Part shown: piece by piece, positions 39,001 to 48,000 of the stretch
How positions within the stretch are numbered: position 1 is the first letter of the stretch
Layout of the letters: every line of letters begins with the position of its first letter
DNA from: Metellina segmentata
Lineage: Eukaryota; Arthropoda; Arachnida; Araneae; Tetragnathidae
Length of the DNA stretch: 64,000 nucleotides
Assembly (NCBI GenBank): GCA_947359465.1
Contig: OX375875.1
Location: forward strand, 54,989,583-55,053,582
Direction of reading: 5' to 3'
Translations under genes and position numbers: made by a program
The notes under the pieces: model-generated
Database searches by the model: none
Seen by the model: only the letters and a program-made list of their open reading frames with translations
What the model was told of the DNA's origin: nothing

Positions 39001-42000
39001 TGACTTTCACTTGTTTCGTGCTATTAACCAACTCTTTCAGCCAATATATTTTTGATGATCTTGATGATGGGAAAACTGCCATCCAAGACTTTTTCTGTCC
39101 AAACCTCAGGAATTTTACCAACAGAACTTATCTCCTATCAGAAAGATGGCAAGAGGTTATAATGGCGAAAATACACTCTTAGGTTATTTAAATTTTGTGT
39201 TCTTTGCACTCCTTTATCGTCACAAAAAACGGGTATAACTTTTATACTCACGTAATAGAATTGAAATCCATGTACACTTCAAGAGATGCTTCTTTATTCC
39301 TTAAAAGTCACTCTATAGTACAGTTTAGCATCGACCTTTATAATCCTTTTTTGAGGAAATAACTCAAATGGGTTACGTGTTCCGACAGTGACCAGCGGTC
39401 AGAATCGAACTTGAGGAGCCACGCAATTTCGTCACTTTAACGGCATCCGTATCTAGAAACTATAGTTTACAAACCCCCTCAAATAGCCTCATAGAGAAAT
39501 TCGGAATTGCACCTGGACCGTCACCATTAGTTCGTTGTGGTGCTCCAGTGAAACTTAAATCATCTACTTTCGTATATTGCATAACTCTTAAGTGTTTTTA
39601 ATTTATTAAATTGCTTTTCAGTGTGAAAGGCAATTCCGTCTCTTAGCGGCACATTTTGAACTATTATTTTCTTTCACGAAAACAAAATTCATTTGCTTCA
39701 AGAGTATTCATACTAAACTCAACGTCAATCTGACTAATAGTTAATAGTTCCTACTACAGAGCTTTTCGGTATGCGAACTTTGATTAGGCTTCTGATGTAT
39801 TTTAAAATGTCTTAATGAGAGTCTGGACATTTCATTATAACATTCTGAGGTTCTAATTTTTTTTTGTATTATAAATATAACAATTCACTTAAGAAATTAT
39901 AACAGTAAATAATTGTAATTAAAATATAACGACATGTATATGTTATAGTACATATGTAGATATAGTTTCCTAAATTTACTCAGAATTGAAAGAAACTAAA
40001 ACCGGTTTCATGAAAAATCTTGAGTTGTACTAGTTTATAGTAATTTTTTTTATTATCATTTTTCTAATAAATACATAAGTAACTTCACTATAAATACTTG
40101 CCTTTCTTGATCGTATTTTTGATGCGTAAAGAGATTTTAGGAACACCGATTGCCCTTCAAGTCTAAGGCCTTCTTTTCGTATTCTTAGATTACCCATGCC
40201 GTCCTGAAAGGAAAAGAGTAGCTGTAGAGTGGAAATTTCAAGCTATAGGGATGGATGTAATGCAGTGTTAAGAAGGCAAATCACTGCGAAGAAGTTAATT
40301 TGAAGAAAGGTAGTAAGCACACCAGGTGAAAGTGGTCCACTATGTAAAAGCATGTATGGTGATCACCGGAACTGATTATTTGTTTGCCCCAATCGTTATT
40401 CCTTTTATCTCCTGACTTGGAAGTATAACCTCGGAGTCAGAAACCACTTCAAAGGCGTAAAATACGGAAACATTTTACTTTCACCTAATAAACTAATATA
40501 GTACACTGATTGCCATAAAAATTTGCGCATCAAGAAATAATTGTGGGATCGTAACGAAACTTGGCATGAAGGTACATGTCGGCCAGATATGCAAATGATT
40601 AGAAATGCAGCGTGATTTCGCATCGCGTAATGCCACTAGAGGGCGTTGAACTTCGTTCTCCTTGGAGTAAGCAGAGCTTGTTTGAGTGTACTTAATCCTT
40701 TTCAAAAGAAACGCTGAGGTAAACATGCCGTTACGCCACCATCGAAGACAATATGAGCAGCTGTCAGAGTACGAGAGGGGAAAAATCATCGGGATGATGG
40801 AAGCTGGTTGGTCAGCTCGGCGAGTAGTTCGTCAAGTAGGCCGTTTTGATTTCACTGTGAGGATGTGTTGGGACCAGTGGACAGAAGAGACGTCATTTAC
40901 ACGGCGACCAGGATCAGGACGCCCTCGACAGACCAGCCGTCGAGAAGACCTTCACATCATACGAAACGCTCGCGTAGAGCCAACTGCCTCATTGGCCGCT
41001 ATACAGACACAGGCAGCACCTTCACTACGGGCCCCTGTGTCTTCCCAAACCATCGAAGGCGCCTGGCTGAAGGACATCTGGTACCTCGGCGCCCATTACG
41101 TGTGCTGCCAATGACACCCACACACTGGCATCTCCGTTTGGAGTGGTGTCGCGCTTGACGGGATTGGACTGCAACGGAATGGAACCAGGTCGTCTTCAGC
41201 GACGAATATAGATTAAATTTGAGCAGTGATGTCAATCGTGCTCGTGTGTGGAGTCCCCGTGGTGAACGCCTCAATCCTGCCTTCGCTTTACAGCGACACA
41301 TCGCTCCCACAGCTGTTATGATGGTATGGGGTGTCATTGCTTACGATACACGATCACCACTAACATTGATCCGTGGCACAATGACAGCCCAGCGGTACGT
41401 CCATGACATCCTTCAGCCACATGTGATGCCACTCATGGAAGGGCTCCCAGGAGCCATTTTTCAACAAGACAATGCTCGGCCACACACAGCAAGAATGTCA
41501 CAATACTTCCTCCGCCATATTACCACCCTTCCCTGGCCTGCCCGATCCCTAGATTTTTCACCAATCGAGCATATCCGGGATCATTTGGGACGGCAAGTTG
41601 GACACCCTACGAGTTTGGTCGAACTAGAGGCGCGTTTACAGCAACTGTGGAGCGAGATGCCTCAGGACATCATACGGAACTTGTATGCCTCAATGCCCGC
41701 TCGTATCGCATCGTGCATTCGCGCTAGAGGGGTTCCAACAGGGTACTAAAACTTCCGTTCATTTGTACTTTATTCTGCAATAAATGATCCTTTTTCTTTG
41801 ATTTTATAATCACACTCAAACTTATAATCACTTATATCAAAGTAGTACTTACATGTGTACAATTTCGTTTCATTTTCACGACTTTTTCTTGGACCGCAAA
41901 TTTTTATGGCAAATAGTGTAGTTTGAAACCACATTACACAAATGCTAACTCATCAGAGTCGATATAAGAATTTTGACTTTTAATAAATCTGTTTATAATT

Positions 42001-45000
42001 CAATTATCGTTATTTCCTTACACCAATGGTTTTTTAATCATATAAATAGTGCTTTAAGCGAAAATAAGTAAAACAGCACCGGTTTCAATTAGTCTTAAGA
42101 ACATTCCCATTTACGTATGTCTAAGATGAAGAGTATACTATTACTATGCAAAAAAGAACGGTACAAGTGTAATGCAAGCAGTTTATTTTTCCATAGATAA
42201 ATGGAAACAATTGTTCATTTTACATTACAGCTTCTTTTCGGTTTAATTCTAAAACATATTAAATATTATGTGTATACCAACGCATTTCTTAATTATTAAT
42301 TTAACACTAACGTCATGAGTTGTGTTAACTGAATAGTTTCTCTCACAGAATTATCTGGACACAATATGTAATAGTAATTGTGTAGTAGTATCATTATCCA
42401 ACAAAAAATTTGAAACGAGTAAGTGAAAAGGGAAAACGAAAACACTTAATGTCAAGTGTGAGTTGGAACAAATAATTGCACCCCTCAATACATGCATTTT
42501 TATCTGTTTTCGCCATCCATCCATCCGATGTTTTATAGTATGCGAAAGATTTGACGTTCTGATTCATGTGATTTCACGAAGTTAACGTTTTAAAATTAGA
42601 AAATATTTTGTAAGCTAGAAAAACTAATTGTACTTTTTTTATACATATAAATCTACAGATAAATATTGGAGCTACATGCTACAGAGAAATCTAGGTGAAA
42701 TCAAGTTTCATTTGAAATATAAATACGTTTCATCAAGTAGATTTTTTTGGAACATTCCATGGTTTTCAAGAAAGTTGACTTGTTGCGGTCTGTTCGTGAG
42801 AGACCAGTACATATTCACTGCTCTGAATGGAACAATAAAATACATCAGCTGATCCATTTGATTTGGCCTTTAAAAATCTATAGATTTGACTATTCAGATT
42901 TGACCTCAGAAACGGTTCTGATTGGAACAATCATTATATCAACTGATTCGCACTGACTTGCCATGGGAAATTCTACAGATTGTAACGTCGTGATAAAAGA
43001 AATAGCCTTTTTAAAAGAATTAAAGAAAAATTTATTTACAACTTGGTAGCGACATCACCGTTACAACTACCTCTCAACATACGTTTTAAACATAACGGCT
43101 CAAACATGCCATTCGAACTCCGCACTGAGTCCACACTTCAACGAAGCATCCAATCGACTCTAAAAAAGCCGTTACAAAAAAATATCTTTTCACCAACGTT
43201 ATACATAAAAGAAAAAATGAACTTCCGGGAAAACCATTTAAGCTCACATAAATATGTCAAAAGAAAAGATATCCTTTCCAAGAGTATTAAGAAGTAAAAA
43301 TAAACACAAGAAGTATCACAATATCTTGGAATAAGGAAAAAGAAATACTATAGAAATACATTTAAAAGATATTCCGGAAGTGTACGTTACAACTCTTCCC
43401 CCCTTAGAATAACTTTTTACCATGTAAAAAAATAACTTATTACCTTTAACTTTTTACCATGTAAAAAGTTACCATAACTTTAAGAAAAACTAAATTCTAC
43501 AAAATTTCATACAAATATTTACAAAAATATATACAACTGCCAAGTTACCTAAAAAAACAATAAAAATAAACTCAAATGACATTTTGGTAACTCAGAACAG
43601 TCGGCTAAGGCTGTCAGCATTCTGGTGTTTTCTGCCCTGACGATGGATTACCTCATAGTTCCAGGGCTGCAATGCAAGAGCCCATCTCATGAGACGTGGA
43701 TTTACCCCAGAGTTTTTTTTAACCATAATAGAGGATTATGATCAGTTTGGATAAAGAACTTGGTAGGTCCATCCAGGTAGCATCGTAGCTTCTTGACAGC
43801 AAACACAATAGCGGCACATTCTTTTTCTGTAGTTCCGTATTTTCGCTCTGCTGTTGAGAACTTTTTGCTGAGGAACAGAATAGGATGCTCCTCCCCCTTT
43901 TCTGTCTTCTGGGATAAAACTATACCCATGCCTAAATCTGAGGCATCACATTGAACGTAAAACGGGGCATTAAAGTTAGGAGCATACAGAATAGGGTTCT
44001 GAGTTAGCCTCCTCTTCAGTTCTTGAAAAGACCGTTGGCATTCATTTGTCCACTGAATTTTGGACTTCTTGACTTTTCCCTTCAGGAGTTCGGTCAAAGG
44101 AGCAACAATAACAGAAAAGTTTGGGATGTATTGGCGGTAATACCCGGCTAATCCAAGGAATGCTCGAATGTCTGTCTTGGTGGTTGGAATAGAAAATTTT
44201 TGGATAGCCTGAATTTTCAACTCATTAGGGGACCTCTCCCCCTGTCCCACATAATGTCCCAAATACATCACTTTCTCTTGGGCAAATTTGCATTTGCTAC
44301 TTTTCAGACGAAGGCCCGCTTTACTTATTATCTCCAAGACACAATTTAGATGTTTAAGGTGAGAACTCCAATAAAAAGAGAATATGGCCACGTCATCCAG
44401 ATATGGTACTGCGAACATGTCACACCCTCTCAAGAGCTCAGACATCATTTTGCTGAAGTAATAAGGAGCATTTTTCAGTCCAAACGGCATCCTTAATGGT
44501 CGAAACGACCCGAAACTGGTCACGAAAGTGGCATACCGTTGAGCACCTTTAGTCATGGGAATTTGCCAGTAACCTTTTGACAAATCCAGAACAGTGATGA
44601 ATTTGGCATTGGAGACGGCTTCCACTCTTTCCTCGATGTTAGGGATAGGAAAATACTGAGTTTTCGTGATTTCATTCAGCTTTCGATAGTCAATGCAGGG
44701 CCTTGGGTCTTTCCCTGGTACCTCAACTAAAATCATAGGCGAAGTGAAATCACTCTCACCCACTTCAATAATTTTCAATTGGAGCATCTTTTCAATTTCG
44801 GCTTTCAAGATCTGAGATTGTCGGACCGACATTCGATATGGCTTCGCACAGATGGGCTTTATTTCAGAAAGTTCGATATCAAACTGGATACGATCTGTGA
44901 GGCCAGGCGCGTTTGAGAAACAATGGGAATATTTACATATAATACAACTGAGCTGGTCAATCTGGTCGTCATCCAGTCTTCCTTTCACTTCACTGTTTCT

Positions 45001-48000
45001 CAATATCTCCTCGAGATCAAAAATATTGGGATTGTTTTCCACGGGCGGGAATTCTTCTTCCAACTCTGATTCTTCATCCTCACAAGTAGTGACCAGATTT
45101 ATGAATTCCGGCCTCTGGTAGTAAGGCTTCAATAAATTTACATGATATATTTGTGACGAATTTTTCCGGTTGGGCAGGGCAACAAAGTAGTTCGTCTCCG
45201 AAATCTTGCTTTCAATGGTCCCAGGACCATGCCATTGAACCGCTAACTTATTTACAGGTGAGGGTGCCAGTACCAGTACTTTATCTCCAACATTGAATTC
45301 ACGTTTCACGGTATTTTTGTCGTACCATTTTTTTCTTTTCTTGGCAGCTTCCTCCATATTATCAATGGCTAGGCTGCGACATTTTTCCAATCTTCTGAGA
45401 AGATTGATGATATATTCAACAACTGAAGAATTTCCTTCTTCCGGCTGTAACCAGTTTTCATACAGAAGAGTGACGGGAGTCCGTAAGTTTTTTCCATGAA
45501 CCAATTCAGCTGGACTGAATCCGGTGGATTCATGAGTAACTGTCCTTAAGGCGAACAAGACTGCATGGACATGCTTCTCCCAATCTGGTCCTTCTTCGGT
45601 ACACAAAACTCTCAAAATCCGTTTCAGGGTTCGATGAAACCTTTCTACCGGATTGCTCTGGGGATGATACACAGAGCTAAGTACCACCTTGATGCCGAAA
45701 CGTTCAAAAAATTCTGATGTTAGTTCGCTCATAAACGAGGTTCCCTGGTCGTGTTGAATCTCCTTAGGAAAACCCATTCGACTAAAAATCTGAAGGAGAG
45801 CATTAATTACGGATCTAGATGTTATGTTTGGTACTGCCACAGCATCTGGGTACTTCGACGACATACACATTGCCGTAATCAGGTATCTTTGGCCTGAGTC
45901 CGTCACGGGCAAAGGTCCTACAGCGTCAATATTAATACGGGAAAAAACTTCAGTAATCACTGGAACAAGAGTCATGGGCGCTTTTTTCTTGTCCCTTGCC
46001 TTTCCAGCTCTCTGGCAGGAATCGCAAGCCTTCACGAAGTCCTCTGCTTCTTTGTAACAGTTTTTCCAGAAAAAGTACTTGGTCATTCTGTCTTTGGTCT
46101 TGGTGGTCCCAAGATGACCTGACGTGCCTTCATGACACAATTTCAGTAACTTTTCTCGATACTCTATGGGCACGACGATGAGCTTCCTTTCGATACCACT
46201 CTTGTCTTTCTTAATCTTTACCAAAAGTCGGCCTTTCACAAGTTCAAAATCTTTAGGAGGGTTTCCATTTTGGATTTGTTTTACTTGTGAGAGCTCATCT
46301 CTTCATCTTCACCTTGAGCCTTGATTAGTTGCTCAGTATCCACTTTTAACAATTCAGTGATATCTTGATCTTCTGCCACATGAGTGATCTCGTCACTTAC
46401 TTCCCCTGCTTCCATTTCATTTTTTTCCAATGTAATAAATTCTTCGGCTGGGATAGGTTTTTCGGATTCTTTAATTAAAGATTGAGATTCTTCCCTTTCT
46501 TTCACTTTTTTCTGATGCCTTATCAGTACTGCATTTAGTTGATCCACAGATTGACAATCTTCCCTTTTTAACAAGGCAGCAGTCCGATTCCCTAAAAGAT
46601 ATCGTCCGCGGTCTAGTTCATCTGGAATCACAGCAGCTTTAGTGAGTGTTTTTCCCAATTCACACTCTACCAAAACTTCGGCAAGAGGTAAACAAGTTGA
46701 GCTGGAGTCCAAAGGTTGCTGTACCCAAACATGTTCACCCGTCATGTCAGCTGAATTCACCAATTTCCGACACACAATGTCAATGGTCGCTCCGGTGTCT
46801 CTTAGTAGATTTATATCCTGACCGTTTATTTTTCCTTTCATGATATACGGTTCCAGGTACTTCTCAGGTTCTATGTCCGAAATGTAATTTACAGTTTCCG
46901 AAGGTTTCTTCAACTTTGGACAATTTGGTCGGATATGACCAGGCTGATTGCAATGAAAACACCGCATCTGTCTCCTGCGGTCGAATTCCGGATTTGGGAC
47001 TTGTTCGGAAAATCTTCGTTCTATCTTAATCCCTTTACCATTTATGGTATCACTTCTCCTTGGTGGATTATCGGTCTTTTCAAACTTGTTTTGAACTCGA
47101 CCCTCGAACTTGTCTTTCGCAAAGACAGGGTATCGTTTCACAGTTCGTCTAACGTCTTCAAACTTCTCCAACAGTTCCACCAAATCTGTAGGGGAGTTTA
47201 TTTTTGTCCATTCTCTGAGATACATATCTTTGAATTCGGATGGTGTTTTTTTCTTCATCTGATCTGTGATGATCAAATCTCTCAGTTTTTCAAAAGTAAG
47301 GACCTGACAACCTGCAATCCATCCATCGAAATAAGTAGACAATTCATGATAGAAATCCCTCCAGTTCCGATCAACTGCTTTATGGTGTGAACTAAATAAC
47401 TGTCGAAATCTTTCTGGTGTTAGTTTGAACCTTTTTAACAGAATATTCTTGATGTGATCATAATTTATAGCTAGGTCAGCTGGTTCACGGGCTATTATAT
47501 GAGCAATCTCTTGGGGGATCAAACTTAATAGGTGAGATACCCACATTTCTTTACCCAGCGACAGCAAAGTCAGCTAGGTCAGCTGGTTCACGGGCTATTA
47601 TATGAGCAATCTCTTGGGGGATCAAACTTAATAGGTGAGATACCCACATTTCTTTACCCAGCGACAGCAAAGTTGCCTGTCGCTCGAACAAGATTAAATA
47701 AAGACTCATATCATCTTTCATGTCGTATTTCGGAAGGATCTTGGTCAAGTCTCGATTCGATGGTCTAGAATGATCAACTGCACCTTGCTGGGTTTGTCTA
47801 GTTGCTTCTATTCTCAATTTTTCCAACTCATACTCTCGTTCTCTCTGCTTTTCTTTCACTTCTAGGTCTTCAATTCTCCGCTTTTCTTCCACTTCAAGGG
47901 CTTCAATTCTCCGCTTTTCTTCCACTTCAAGGGCTTCAATTCTCCGCTTTTCTTCCACTTCAAGGGCTTCAATTCTCCGCTTTTCTTCAAGGTCTTCAAT

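Noticed and set aside
43043..43297. 84-codon plus-strand frame, repeated at 49709
   Set aside because: It lies entirely inside the LTR, on the strand opposite to the element, and appears twice only because the LTR does.
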